From NCBI RefSeq assembly GCF_043099285.1, contig NZ_CP170723.1:1-64000 (forward strand): a stretch of DNA of 64,000 nt, read 5' to 3'. Source of the DNA: Oryzobacter telluris (lineage in GTDB: Bacteria; Actinomycetota; Actinomycetes; Actinomycetales; Dermatophilaceae). The notes beneath the pieces are model-generated. The model was given only the letters and a program-made list of their open reading frames with translations, was not told the DNA's origin and searched no databases. Of the stretch, positions 8,001 to 15,863 are shown piece after piece. A program made the position numbers and the translations under genes. Every line of letters starts with the position of its first letter. Within the stretch, counting starts at the first letter, position 1.

Positions 8001-9629
8001 TCAGCCTGACACCTTCACCTTGGACAGGGAGTAGGAGTTGGCGGGCGACAGCTCGAGGGTGGTGACGCGCTTGCGCTTGGCGAGGACGTTGTCCGGGGTC
8101 CAGGCCCACATGGCCGGCCACTGCGCCCAGATCTTCTCCTGGGCGTCCTTGAGGAGCGCGTCGCGCTTGGCCTGGTCGGGCTCGGCGGAGGCCTGGTCGA
8201 GCAGCGTCGTGATCTCGGGGAAGACGAAGCCGTGGTAGGTGTCGCGGGTCTTCTCCTTCTCCGCGGTGCCGCCGTACTGGCCCTGGAGGTTGGTGAGCGC
8301 GAGCCCGGTCTGGTTGCCGTACCCGTTGCCGAGGACGTCCCAGTCGCCGGCCTCGCCGCGCCGCCAGGCGTTGATCTCGCCGCCCTTGGGGATCTGCTTG
8401 AGGGTGACGGTGACCCCGACGTCGCCGAGCATCCCGGCGATGGCCTCCATGACGCGGGCGGCGCCGGCGAACTCGCTGTCCTCCCAGATGAAGGTGAGCT
8501 TCAGGCCCGAGACGCCCTCGGCCGCGAGCATCGACTTCGCCTTGGCGGGGTCGAACGCGTACGAGCCGGTGGACACGAAGCCGGCGAGGGTCTTGGGGAC
8601 CACGCCCTCGGCGGAGGAGACCAGGCCGTTCATCAGCGACTTGATGAGGGCGTCGTGGTCGACGGCGAAGGAGAGGGCCTCGCGGACCTTCGGGTTGGCC
8701 AGCGGGCTGCCGGCCGGCTTGCGGAAGTTGTAGAACAGGTGGATCAGGCGGGTGCCCGGGCCCTGGACGAGCTCGATGTCGGCGTTCTTCTTCAGCGCGT
8801 TCGCCGACTCGGGGGTGATGGTGTCGATGACGTCGGCCTGGCCGGAGGTGATGGCGATGACGCGCGCGCCCTCCTCCTCCTGGTAGGAGATCTTGACCTC
8901 GTCGAGGAGGGCCTTCTCGCCCCAGTAGTTCTCGTTGCGCACGAGGCGGTAGGTGCCGGTGCCCGAGTCGGCCTCGGCGACGGTGAACGGGCCGCTGCCG
9001 ATGCCCTCGCGCAGCTCCTCGGCCTTGTTGGCCGCGGCGGGCGTGATGAGGATGTTCGACATGAGCGAGTCGAGGGTGACGAGGGGGTTCTTCGTCGTCA
9101 GGGTGAACGAGGTGTCGTCGACCTTGGCGAAGCTCGGCTGCTCGGGGAACTGGGAGGCGACGTAGCCGGCCTTGACCTCGAAGTAGAGCTTGAGCGCGGT
9201 CTCGACGTCCTCGACGGTGACCTTGCTCTTGTCCGAGTAGTGGATGTCGCTGCGCAGCTTGACCGTCCACACGGTGGGGGACGTCTGCTCGAAGGACTCG
9301 GCGAGGACGAGCTCGGGCTTGAGGTCGTTGCCGATGCGGGTGAGGGCCTCGCGCACGGCGCGCTGCACGGTGACGGCCGCGTCGTACTGGTTGAGCTTGT
9401 TGTCCAGGCTGACCAGGTTGCGGTTGAGGACGACGGTCAGCGTGCCGCCCGTGCCCCCTGCCGATCCGGTGGCGGCGCCCCCGGCGGTCTGCGGGCCGGC
9501 GCAGGCGGCGACCGCGGAGCCGACGGCGGTCGTCATCCCGAACACCCCCGCGAGCTGCAGGATGGCCCGACGGGACGGGGCGCGGCGTGCGGTGTCAGTG
9601 GTCTCAGTGGACCGGGTGACGTCGAACAT
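8001..9629 (-). CDS. ABC transporter substrate-binding lipoprotein, SBP_bac_5 family
   Basis: A 542-residue family 5 extracellular solute-binding protein. The N-terminus has a twin-arginine motif (SRRAILQ at residues 19-25), a hydrophobic stretch and a lipobox VAAC with Cys43, so it is probably exported by Tat and lipid-anchored outside the membrane. The ATG at 9629 is chosen because AAGGAGG lies just upstream; the frame is open 23 codons further but would read through the promoter. First gene of the leftward operon, divergent from the DUF1537 kinase, with the shared operator at 9701-9717 in between. Confidence 0.93.
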   Translation of the reverse strand: MFDVTRSTETTDTARRAPSRRAILQLAGVFGMTTAVGSAVAACAGPQTAGGAATGSAGGTGGTLTVVLNRNLVSLDNKLNQYDAAVTVQRAVREALTRIGNDLKPELVLAESFEQTSPTVWTVKLRSDIHYSDKSKVTVEDVETALKLYFEVKAGYVASQFPEQPSFAKVDDTSFTLTTKNPLVTLDSLMSNILITPAAANKAEELREGIGSGPFTVAEADSGTGTYRLVRNENYWGEKALLDEVKISYQEEEGARVIAITSGQADVIDTITPESANALKKNADIELVQGPGTRLIHLFYNFRKPAGSPLANPKVREALSFAVDHDALIKSLMNGLVSSAEGVVPKTLAGFVSTGSYAFDPAKAKSMLAAEGVSGLKLTFIWEDSEFAGAARVMEAIAGMLGDVGVTVTLKQIPKGGEINAWRRGEAGDWDVLGNGYGNQTGLALTNLQGQYGGTAEKEKTRDTYHGFVFPEITTLLDQASAEPDQAKRDALLKDAQEKIWAQWPAMWAWTPDNVLAKRKRVTTLELSPANSYSLSKVKVSG

Positions 9630-9687
9630 GAGCTTCCTCCTTGAAGTCTCTGGCACGCCCCAGACGGGCGCCGTTGCTCTGGGGGCA

Positions 9688-9729
9688 ACGATAGACACTG
9701 TTGCGCGTTCTGCGCAATACCTGTAGCGT
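9688..9729. promoter_or_regulatory. divergent promoter pair sharing one palindromic operator
   Basis: The perfect inverted repeat TTGCGC-GTTCT-GCGCAA occupies 9701-9717. Read rightward, TTGCGC (9701-9706), a 17-base spacer and TAGCGT (9724-9729) make a promoter for the kinase gene. Read leftward, TTGCGC (9717-9712), 18 bases and TATCGT (9693-9688) make a promoter for the binding-protein operon. A further dyad CGTTGC/GCAACG is at 9672-9690. A protein bound to the palindrome would block both promoters; the DeoR-family regulator at 12085 is the obvious candidate. Sequence is seen; function is inferred. Confidence 0.65.
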
Positions 9730-9844
9730 CATTCGCGTCAAGTTCGCAGAAATGCCGACGTCTCGGTCGTTCGGGCCGCGTGGTTCGTGCAACTGCGACC
9801 CGCTTGTGCCACACCGGATCTCATCCAACGAAGGAGGAGTCGCC

Positions 9845-11056
9845 ATGACGGAGCACGTCATCCTGGCCGACGACCTCTCCGGTGCGTGCGAGTCCGCGGC
9901 GGCCGCACTTCTGCGCACAACGCGCATTCGGGTGCAGCTCGACACCGCGGCCATCTCGGCCCCTCTTCCCGCTGGTCAGGACGTCGCGCGCGTCGTCGCC
10001 GTCGACCTCGACACCCGCCGGGCCGCCGCCGGCGACGTTGCCGCCGAGGTCGAGCGGGTCGGCCGGCTCGTCGACCCCGGGACGCTCGTCGTGGTCAAGG
10101 TCGACTCGATCCTGCGCGGGCGCCCCGACGTCCTCGTGGCGGCCGTGCGCGAGACGTTGGGGAGCTCCGGCCTCCCGGTGCTGGCCGTGGTGTGTCCGGC
10201 GACCCCGGCCCTCGGCCGCACCGTCGTCGGCGGGGTCGTCCACGTCGACGGCACCCCCCTCCCCCTGACCGACCTCTGGCGCGCCGAGGCGCAGGCGGCA
10301 CCGTCGTCCGTCGCCGAGGCCCTCGGCGCGCCCGGGGCGGACGTCGTCCCGCTCGACGTCGTGCGCGGTCCGCGCGAGGTGCTCGCCGCCGCGCTGGCCG
10401 CTGCCGCGACCTCCGGACTCGTCGTGTGCGACGCGGAGGCCGAGGCCGACCTCGACGCGGTGGTCGCCGCAGCGGTCGCCGTTCCCGGCGTACGTCCCGT
10501 CCTCGTCGGTGCCGGCGGGATCGCCGGTGCGGCGTCCCGCTCGCTGCCCGCCGACCAGGCACCGGACGCGTCCCCGACGCCCTCCGCCGAGTCCGTCCTC
10601 GTCGTCGTCGGCTCCGCCGCCCCGCTGCTGGCGCAGGAGGTGGAGGCGTTGCGCGACAGCGGTGCCCACCTCATCGACCTCGCTGTGGCCGAGCTGGTCG
10701 ACGGGCGCGCGAGCCTGTCCATCCCCGGCACCGGAGTCACCGTCGTCCGGCCCGAACCGTCCGCCGTCGACCCCACCGTCTCGGCCCGCCTCGTCGACGC
10801 GCTCGCCGCGGCCGTGGCGCCGGCAGCCGGCTCGGCCGAGGCCCTCGTCCTCACCGGCGGGGAGACGGCCCGCGCCGTCCTCACCCGCCTGGGAACGCAC
10901 CACCTGGTCCCCCTCACCGCCACCGGCGGCGCGGTGACCTCCCGCGCCGACGACGGCCGCCTGGTCGTCACCCGGCCCGGGAGCTTCGGCGGGGCGCACA
11001 GCCTCGCCGCGATCGTCTCGACCCTCACCACCCGTGCCCCGAAGGAGCCGACATGA
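9845..11056 (+). CDS. four-carbon acid sugar kinase family protein (DUF1537)
   Basis: A 403-residue DUF1537 kinase. The N-terminal domain opens with ILADDLSGA (residues 6-14), the ADDLTGA-like substrate-binding motif, and the C-terminal nucleotide-binding domain has LVLTGGETA and a late SFGG segment. Family members phosphorylate four-carbon acid sugars such as D-threonate, D-erythronate, L-threonate or 3-oxo-tetronate. ATG at 9845 follows a clear GAAGGAGG. Its stop overlaps the pdxA-like start (ATGA). Pairing with PdxA2 favours D-threonate or erythronate as substrate, since the 3-oxo-tetronate route would need OtnC/OtnI-type partners, which are absent. Confidence 0.88.
   Translation: MTEHVILADDLSGACESAAAALLRTTRIRVQLDTAAISAPLPAGQDVARVVAVDLDTRRAAAGDVAAEVERVGRLVDPGTLVVVKVDSILRGRPDVLVAAVRETLGSSGLPVLAVVCPATPALGRTVVGGVVHVDGTPLPLTDLWRAEAQAAPSSVAEALGAPGADVVPLDVVRGPREVLAAALAAAATSGLVVCDAEAEADLDAVVAAAVAVPGVRPVLVGAGGIAGAASRSLPADQAPDASPTPSAESVLVVVGSAAPLLAQEVEALRDSGAHLIDLAVAELVDGRASLSIPGTGVTVVRPEPSAVDPTVSARLVDALAAAVAPAAGSAEALVLTGGETARAVLTRLGTHHLVPLTATGGAVTSRADDGRLVVTRPGSFGGAHSLAAIVSTLTTRAPKEPT
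9912..9926. promoter_or_regulatory. second operator-like repeat inside the kinase gene
   Basis: TGCGC-ACAAC-GCGCA repeats the half-sites and the five-base spacer of the intergenic palindrome, about 210 bases downstream and 65 bases into the coding sequence. Two such sites would allow looping or roadblock repression. It lies in coding DNA so chance cannot be excluded. Confidence 0.4.
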
Positions 11057-12057
11057 GCACCACCCCCACCATCGCCGTCACCATGGGTGACGGCGCCGGC
11101 ATCGGCCCCGAGGTGGTCGTGCGTGCCCTCGTCGACCCCGAGGTGACCGGCACGATGTCGGCCGTCGTCGTCGGTGACGCCGAGCGGCTGCGCGCCGCGG
11201 CCCGCATCATGGGCGTCGACGCCGAGGTCGTCGTCGTCGAGACCGTGTCCGACGCCGTGTTCACGGCGGGGCGGATCAACGTCATCGACCTCGGCCTGCT
11301 GCCCGCGGACCTCCCGTTCGGGGTGCTGTCGCCGGTCGCCGGCGACGCGGCGTACCACTACGTCCGCGTGGCGAGCGAGCTCGCGATGTCGGGCCAGGTG
11401 CAGGCGATCTGCACCGCCCCGCTGAACAAGGAGGCCCTGCACGCCGGGGGGCACCTCTTCCCCGGGCACACCGAGCTCCTCGCGCAGCTCACCGGCACCG
11501 AGGAGGTGTCGATGATGCTCTCGACCGAGCGGGTCAAGGTCATCCACGTGACGACGCACATCGGCCTCATCGACGCCGTCGAGCGCATCGAGCCGGGCCT
11601 GGTCGAGCGCACCATCCGTCGTGGCCACGGCGCCCTCGTCGACGCCGGCAACCCGAACCCGAAGATCGGGGTGTGCGGCATCAACCCGCACGCCGGCGAG
11701 AACGGGCTGTTCGGGCGCGGCGAGGAGGAGACGAAGATCAACCCCGGCATCGAGGCGGCGCGGGCCGCCGGCATCGACGTCGTGGGCGCGCTGCCCGCCG
11801 ACACCCTCTTCTTCCTCGCCGGCCGCGGCGACTACGACCTCGTCGTCGCGATGTACCACGACCAGGGCCACGGCCCGGTGAAGGTGCTCGGGCTCGAGGC
11901 GGGGGTCAACATCACCGTCGGGCTGCCGGTCATCCGCACCTCGGTCGACCACGGCACGGCCTTCGACATCGCCGGCAAGGGCATCGCCGACCACCGCTCG
12001 ATGATCGAGGCGCTGCGCCTCGCCCGCGAGATGGCACCCGAACCCGTCGTCTCCTGA
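11053..12057 (+). CDS. pdxA2: PdxA2-type 4-phospho-threonate/erythronate dehydrogenase
   Basis: A 334-residue member of the PdxA family (4-hydroxythreonine-4-phosphate dehydrogenase fold). Visible are MGDGAGIGPE at residues 11-20, the substrate-binding GHTELL, and the metal-ligand segments YHDQGHGPVK and DHGTAFDIAGKG. Neighbourhood with a DUF1537 kinase and lack of other pyridoxal genes point to the PdxA2 role: NAD-dependent oxidation and decarboxylation of D-threonate-4-phosphate or D-erythronate-4-phosphate to dihydroxyacetone phosphate. A biosynthetic PdxA role is unlikely, as actinobacteria usually make PLP by PdxST. The start overlaps the kinase stop by four bases. Confidence 0.85.
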   Translation: MSTTPTIAVTMGDGAGIGPEVVVRALVDPEVTGTMSAVVVGDAERLRAAARIMGVDAEVVVVETVSDAVFTAGRINVIDLGLLPADLPFGVLSPVAGDAAYHYVRVASELAMSGQVQAICTAPLNKEALHAGGHLFPGHTELLAQLTGTEEVSMMLSTERVKVIHVTTHIGLIDAVERIEPGLVERTIRRGHGALVDAGNPNPKIGVCGINPHAGENGLFGRGEEETKINPGIEAARAAGIDVVGALPADTLFFLAGRGDYDLVVAMYHDQGHGPVKVLGLEAGVNITVGLPVIRTSVDHGTAFDIAGKGIADHRSMIEALRLAREMAPEPVVS

Positions 12058-12084
12058 CGGGGTGCTGGATAGGCTGCCCCCACG

Positions 12085-12879
12085 ATGAGCAGGCTGAGAT
12101 CGGGACCCCGCCGCGACCGGATCGTGCAGATGGCGGCGTCGAACGGCCTGACGAGCGTCGAGGAGCTCTCGGCCACCTTCGACGTCACGCCCTCCACGAT
12201 CCGGCGCGACCTCGCGCTGCTCACCACCGCGGGCAAGCTGGCCCGTACCTACGGGGGTGCGCTCAGCCTCGAGCGGCACCCGGAGGCGTCGCTGCGCGAG
12301 CGGCTCGGTGAGGCGCACGCGGCCAAGCGGGCCATCGCGGCGTGGGCGGCCTCGCAGATCGAGCCCGGCGAGAGCGTGCTGCTCGACGGCGGGTCCACCA
12401 CCGCGGCCCTCGCCCAGGCGATCGTCGGCATGCGCCACCTCACCGTCTCGACCATCGGCCTGCCGGCCCTCGAGGTGCTGGTGGAGGCCGAGCCCGAGGG
12501 GCTCGAGATCGTCCTGCTCGGCGGGCGGCTGCGCCCGATGTCGCAGAGCTTCGTCGGCCCCGTCGCCGAGCAGGCCCTGGAGCGGATGACGTTCGACCGC
12601 GCCTTCATGGGGGCCGACGGCGTGCGCGCCGACCGCGGCATCAACGAGAAGGACCTCGAGCAGACCCGGCTCAAGGAGCTGATGATGGCGCGGGCCGACC
12701 AGGTCTACGTCCTCGCCCACGGCGCGAAGATCGGCCAGGCGCCGTTCCACGCGTGGGCCGTCATGCCGGCGAGCTGGACGCTCGTCACCGACGGCACCGC
12801 ACCATCGGAGGCGCTGAAGCCGTTCTCCGACAGGGGGATCGACGTCGTCATCGCCCCGGACCTGCCCGACGGGCACTGA
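12085..12879 (+). CDS. DeoR/GlpR-family transcriptional regulator
   Basis: A 264-residue repressor-type protein. The N-terminal winged helix-turn-helix spans about residues 5-58 (TSVEELSATFDVTPSTIRRDL, with a GKLARTYGGA wing), followed by a DeoRC sensor domain with DGGSTTAAL and GADGVRADRG, which binds phosphorylated sugars in this family. TAGGCT at 12070-12075 lies nine bases before the ATG and there is no Shine-Dalgarno, so it may have its own leaderless promoter besides readthrough from pdxA2. It is the probable regulator of both arms of the divergent locus. Confidence 0.9.
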   Translation: MSRLRSGPRRDRIVQMAASNGLTSVEELSATFDVTPSTIRRDLALLTTAGKLARTYGGALSLERHPEASLRERLGEAHAAKRAIAAWAASQIEPGESVLLDGGSTTAALAQAIVGMRHLTVSTIGLPALEVLVEAEPEGLEIVLLGGRLRPMSQSFVGPVAEQALERMTFDRAFMGADGVRADRGINEKDLEQTRLKELMMARADQVYVLAHGAKIGQAPFHAWAVMPASWTLVTDGTAPSEALKPFSDRGIDVVIAPDLPDGH

Positions 12880-12903
12880 GCCGTACGAGTCCGCTGAGCC
12901 ACC

Positions 12904-13419
12904 TCAGTCGTCGAAGACGTTCCAGCACAGGGCGCTTCGGGCGCGCTGGTCGTCGAGGACGAGGTCGCGCACGGCGTCGGGGAGCTGCGCCCGCTGCCAC
13001 TCGCGCTCCGCCGCGCGGGCGCCTGCCGCATCGTCCTCGGCGGCCGCACCAGCGGCCCTGATGGCGTAGGCGGCCGCGCCGAGGTCGTGGGCGGCCACGT
13101 GGGCGACGGCCACCGCCTGGCCGGCCGACAGGGCGGCGAACTTCACCGGTTCGGGCTTCCCCCGCCCCGCGGCGTTGGCGCGGAAGGCCCACTGGTGCGC
13201 CTCGCGCATCGGCACCGCGCCGCGGATCCACGCGCGCCCGACCTCGATGGCGTCGCGCGGCCGGGTGTCGTCCGGCTGCCGGTCCTCGAAGAGCGGCAGC
13301 ACGTGTTCGGCGCACTCCAGGGCCCACGCCGCCAGCAGCCGGTGGTGCTCGTCGGTGAGGGTCCCGCCACGCCGGACCGTGATGAGCCGCGGGTCGCGGT
13401 CGGTGGGCAGGATCGGCAC
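12904..13419 (-). CDS. putative immunity-type protein (Imm-5-like)
   Basis: A 171-residue, mostly alpha-helical, soluble protein. The N-terminal part (RDPRLITVRRGGTLTDEHHRL, then WALECAEHVLPLFE) resembles proteins usually labelled putative immunity protein (Imm-5-like) or, misleadingly, exonuclease SbcC. It is rich in alanine and ends in WNVFDD. No polymorphic toxin is encoded next to it, so if the family label is right it is an orphan. The gene stands alone between the DeoR gene (convergent) and map. The family recall is from memory and should be treated as tentative. Confidence 0.6.
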   Translation of the reverse strand: MPILPTDRDPRLITVRRGGTLTDEHHRLLAAWALECAEHVLPLFEDRQPDDTRPRDAIEVGRAWIRGAVPMREAHQWAFRANAAGRGKPEPVKFAALSAGQAVAVAHVAAHDLGAAAYAIRAAGAAAEDDAAGARAAEREWQRAQLPDAVRDLVLDDQRARSALCWNVFDD

Positions 13420-13464
13420 GGCACTTTCCTACCAGCCGAGCTCGGCGGAGCGCGGCGAGTCCGG

Positions 13465-14238
13465 TCAGGGGGTCGGGAGGGTGAGGATCTCGACGCCGTC
13501 GTCGGTGACGGCGATCGTGTGCTCGCTGTGGGCGGTGCGGCAGCCGGTGGCACTGCGCAGGGTCCAGCCGTCGGGGTCGGTGACGAGGTCGGCGGTGTCG
13601 GCCATCACCCAGGGCTCGAGGGCGAGCAGCAGCCCCGGGCGCAGGCGGTAACCGCGGCCGGGCCGGCCGGTGTTCGAGATGTGCGGGTCCTGGTGCATCG
13701 TCGACCCGACCCCGTGCCCGCCGAACTCGGTGTTCACCGTGTACCCGGCGTCACCGAGGACGGTCCCGATGGCGTGCGACAGGTCGCCGATGCGCGCGTC
13801 CGGTCCGGCGGCGGCGATGCCGGCCGCCAGCGCCCGCTCGGTGGCGTCGATCAGCGCCAGGCTCTCGGGCTGCGCCGAGTCGCCCACGACGAAGCTGATC
13901 GCCGAGTCGGCGACCACACCACGCAGGGAGACCGCGAGGTCGAGGGAGAGCAGGTCTCCGTCGGCGAGGCGGCGGTCGTGGGGCAGGCCGTGGAGCACGG
14001 CGTCGTTGACCGAGGTGCAGACGTAGTGGCCGAAGGGACCGCGACCGAAGGACGGCTCGTAGTCGACGTAGCAGGACGTCGCGCCCGCCTCGACGATCAT
14101 CGACTGCGCCCACCGGTCGATGTCGAGCAGGTTGGTCCCCACCGTGCTGCGGGCCCTGAGCGCCTGGAGGATGTCGGCGACGAGCGCGCCGGTCTCCCTG
14201 GCTCGGGCCAGCTCGGTGCGGTTCAGGAGCTCGATCAC
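13465..14238 (-). CDS. map: type I methionyl aminopeptidase
   Basis: A 257-residue methionine aminopeptidase that removes N-terminal Met from new proteins. The five metal ligands are recognisable: Asp in SLDLAV, Asp in VADSAIS, His in GGHGVG, Glu in LALEPW and Glu in HSEHTI. The GTG at 14238 is preceded by AAGGAGG nine bases upstream; longer readings would run into the neighbouring efflux gene in a shadow frame. It is probably a second, non-operonic copy: the housekeeping map gene of actinobacteria normally sits next to adk and infA in the ribosomal region, which is not here. Confidence 0.92.
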   Translation of the reverse strand: MIELLNRTELARARETGALVADILQALRARSTVGTNLLDIDRWAQSMIVEAGATSCYVDYEPSFGRGPFGHYVCTSVNDAVLHGLPHDRRLADGDLLSLDLAVSLRGVVADSAISFVVGDSAQPESLALIDATERALAAGIAAAGPDARIGDLSHAIGTVLGDAGYTVNTEFGGHGVGSTMHQDPHISNTGRPGRGYRLRPGLLLALEPWVMADTADLVTDPDGWTLRSATGCRTAHSEHTIAVTDDGVEILTLPTP

Positions 14239-14324
14239 GGAACGGGGTCCTCCTTGCTCAGGCGAGGCGCAGGGCGAGGGACACGATGATGCCCTCCGGC
14301 CCTCGAACGTAGGCCATCGGACGG

Positions 14325-15785
14325 TCAGTCGGTCGGGTGCTCGTCGACGGCGCGGGAGTCGGTGAGGGTGAGGGCACCCCACGCGGCGACGACGCCGACG
14401 ACCACCGCGAGCGCGAGGTAGGTGATGCGCTCCCCGTGGAAGAACGACGCCACGAGCGCCGGGCTCCACGTGCCGGCCGGCAGGGTCGTCGTCACGAGGA
14501 CGGCCACGAGCGTGCCGACGACCGCGGTGCCCACGCTGGTGCCGACCTCCTGCGCGGTGTCGTTGAGCGCGGTACCGATCGACGTGCGGTTCTCGGGCAT
14601 CGCCTCGACGAGGGCGACGGCGCAGATCGTCATGACCGTGCGCAGGCCGAGCGTCATCACGACCAGGCAGGCGGCGATCGCCGGGTAGCCGTGCTCGACC
14701 CCCCACGCCAGCCCCGCCAGCGACCCGGCGAGCAGGGCGGCACCGACGAGGCACGCGATCCGGTGGCCGTAGCGCCGCGCCAGCCACTCGGACACCGGCG
14801 TCGCGAGGACCATCGTCACGATGAGCGGCAGGTTGGCCAGCCCGGCCCGGACCGGGCTCCAGCCGTAGGCGTACTGGAAGTGCAGGATCAGGCCGAACAT
14901 CACCCCCGCCATCGCGATGGAGGTGCCGACCTGGGCGATCGTCGCGCCGCGGACGGTGCCCTGCGAGAACAGGCGCATTTCGAGCATCGGCGAGGTGGTC
15001 GTCCGCTCGTGCCGGACGAACGCGCCGAGTGCGGCCACCGCCCCGAGGGCCGAGGCCACCGTGACCCACGACAGCCAGCCGTGCTCGACCCCACTGGTCA
15101 GGGCGTAGCAGCCGAGGCCGATCGCGGCGATGCTCAGGGCGGCACCCGGGAGGTCGAGGGTGTCCCGGGTGAGGTCCTCGGGGCGGTCGGCCGGGACCCC
15201 GAGGCGGACCCCGACCCAGGCGACGAGCGCGATCGGGGCGTTGACGAGGAGCAGCCACTCCCACCGGACGTGGGCCAGGGCCGTGCCACCGAGCAGTGGG
15301 CCGAGGACGAACCCGGACATGCCGACGACGATCATCACCGTCATCGCCCGCATCCGCAGGGCCTGCTCCTCGAAGAGCCGGAAGACCAGCGAGTTGGTGA
15401 TGGGCGCCATCGCCGCGGCCGCGATGCCGAGGGCGGCCCGCAGCCCGACGAGCTCGCCGGTCGTCGTCACGGCGGCGACGGCCAGGCTGACGACGCCGAA
15501 CACCGCGAGGCCGACGAGCAGCACCCGGCGGCGCCCGAGCCGGTCGGCCATCGACCCGGCCGTGAGCAGGAGCCCCCCGAAGGTCAGGGAGTACGCGCCG
15601 GTGACCCACTGCAGCGCGGTCGTGCCGCTGCCGAGGTCGCGGCCGATGGTCGGCAGCGCGATGGTCAGGAGGGTGTTGTCCACCATCTCGACGAAGAAGG
15701 CGAGGCAGAGGGCCGCGAGGGGGATCCAGGCGGCACGCAGCGTCGGGTAGTGGCGGGGCGGAGCGGCGAGGCTCGTCGTGGTCAT
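14325..15785 (-). CDS. MFS efflux transporter, DHA2 (EmrB/QacA) type
   Basis: A 486-residue protein with 14 predicted membrane helices and the motif-A loop GSMADRLGRRRVLL between helices 2 and 3, and the antiporter-type motif C region in the fifth helix. This subfamily exports drugs and dyes in exchange for protons. ATG at 15785 follows GAGGAGGG. It is divergent from a TetR regulator, with three operator copies between, so it is likely repressed by that regulator and induced by an exported compound. Confidence 0.92.
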   Translation of the reverse strand: MTTTSLAAPPRHYPTLRAAWIPLAALCLAFFVEMVDNTLLTIALPTIGRDLGSGTTALQWVTGAYSLTFGGLLLTAGSMADRLGRRRVLLVGLAVFGVVSLAVAAVTTTGELVGLRAALGIAAAAMAPITNSLVFRLFEEQALRMRAMTVMIVVGMSGFVLGPLLGGTALAHVRWEWLLLVNAPIALVAWVGVRLGVPADRPEDLTRDTLDLPGAALSIAAIGLGCYALTSGVEHGWLSWVTVASALGAVAALGAFVRHERTTTSPMLEMRLFSQGTVRGATIAQVGTSIAMAGVMFGLILHFQYAYGWSPVRAGLANLPLIVTMVLATPVSEWLARRYGHRIACLVGAALLAGSLAGLAWGVEHGYPAIAACLVVMTLGLRTVMTICAVALVEAMPENRTSIGTALNDTAQEVGTSVGTAVVGTLVAVLVTTTLPAGTWSPALVASFFHGERITYLALAVVVGVVAAWGALTLTDSRAVDEHPTD

Positions 15786-15802
15786 GGTCCCTCCTCAGGA
15801 TC

Positions 15803-15863
15803 GAACACTGTTCGGTACTCGAACGTTGTTCGGTACGATAGAACCATGTTCGATACGACGCAA
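15803..15863. promoter_or_regulatory. triple TetR operator with divergent promoters
   Basis: Three copies of the dyad GAAC-N3-GTTC begin at 15803, 15821 and 15841, each followed by GGTAC or GATAC. Leftward, TTGCGT (15863-15858), 17 bases and TATCGT (15840-15835) form a promoter for the MFS gene. Rightward, TTCGGT (15811-15816), 17 bases and TACGAT (15834-15839) form one for the regulator, placing transcription start at or next to the ATG at 15846. The copies overlap both promoters, so binding should repress both genes. The N3 spacer differs from the N4 of actinobacterial LexA boxes. Confidence 0.75.

Noticed and set aside
9976..12876. 966-codon open frame antisense to the kinase, pdxA2 and DeoR genes
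   Set aside because: It crosses three well-supported genes and its translation is low-complexity Arg/Gly/Ala/Val without motifs.
15801..15855. LexA/SOS boxes (TCGAAC-N4-GTTCGA) in the TetR region
   Set aside because: The dyads have a three-base centre, not four, lack the final A, and repeat three times at a pump/regulator pair, which fits a TetR operator.
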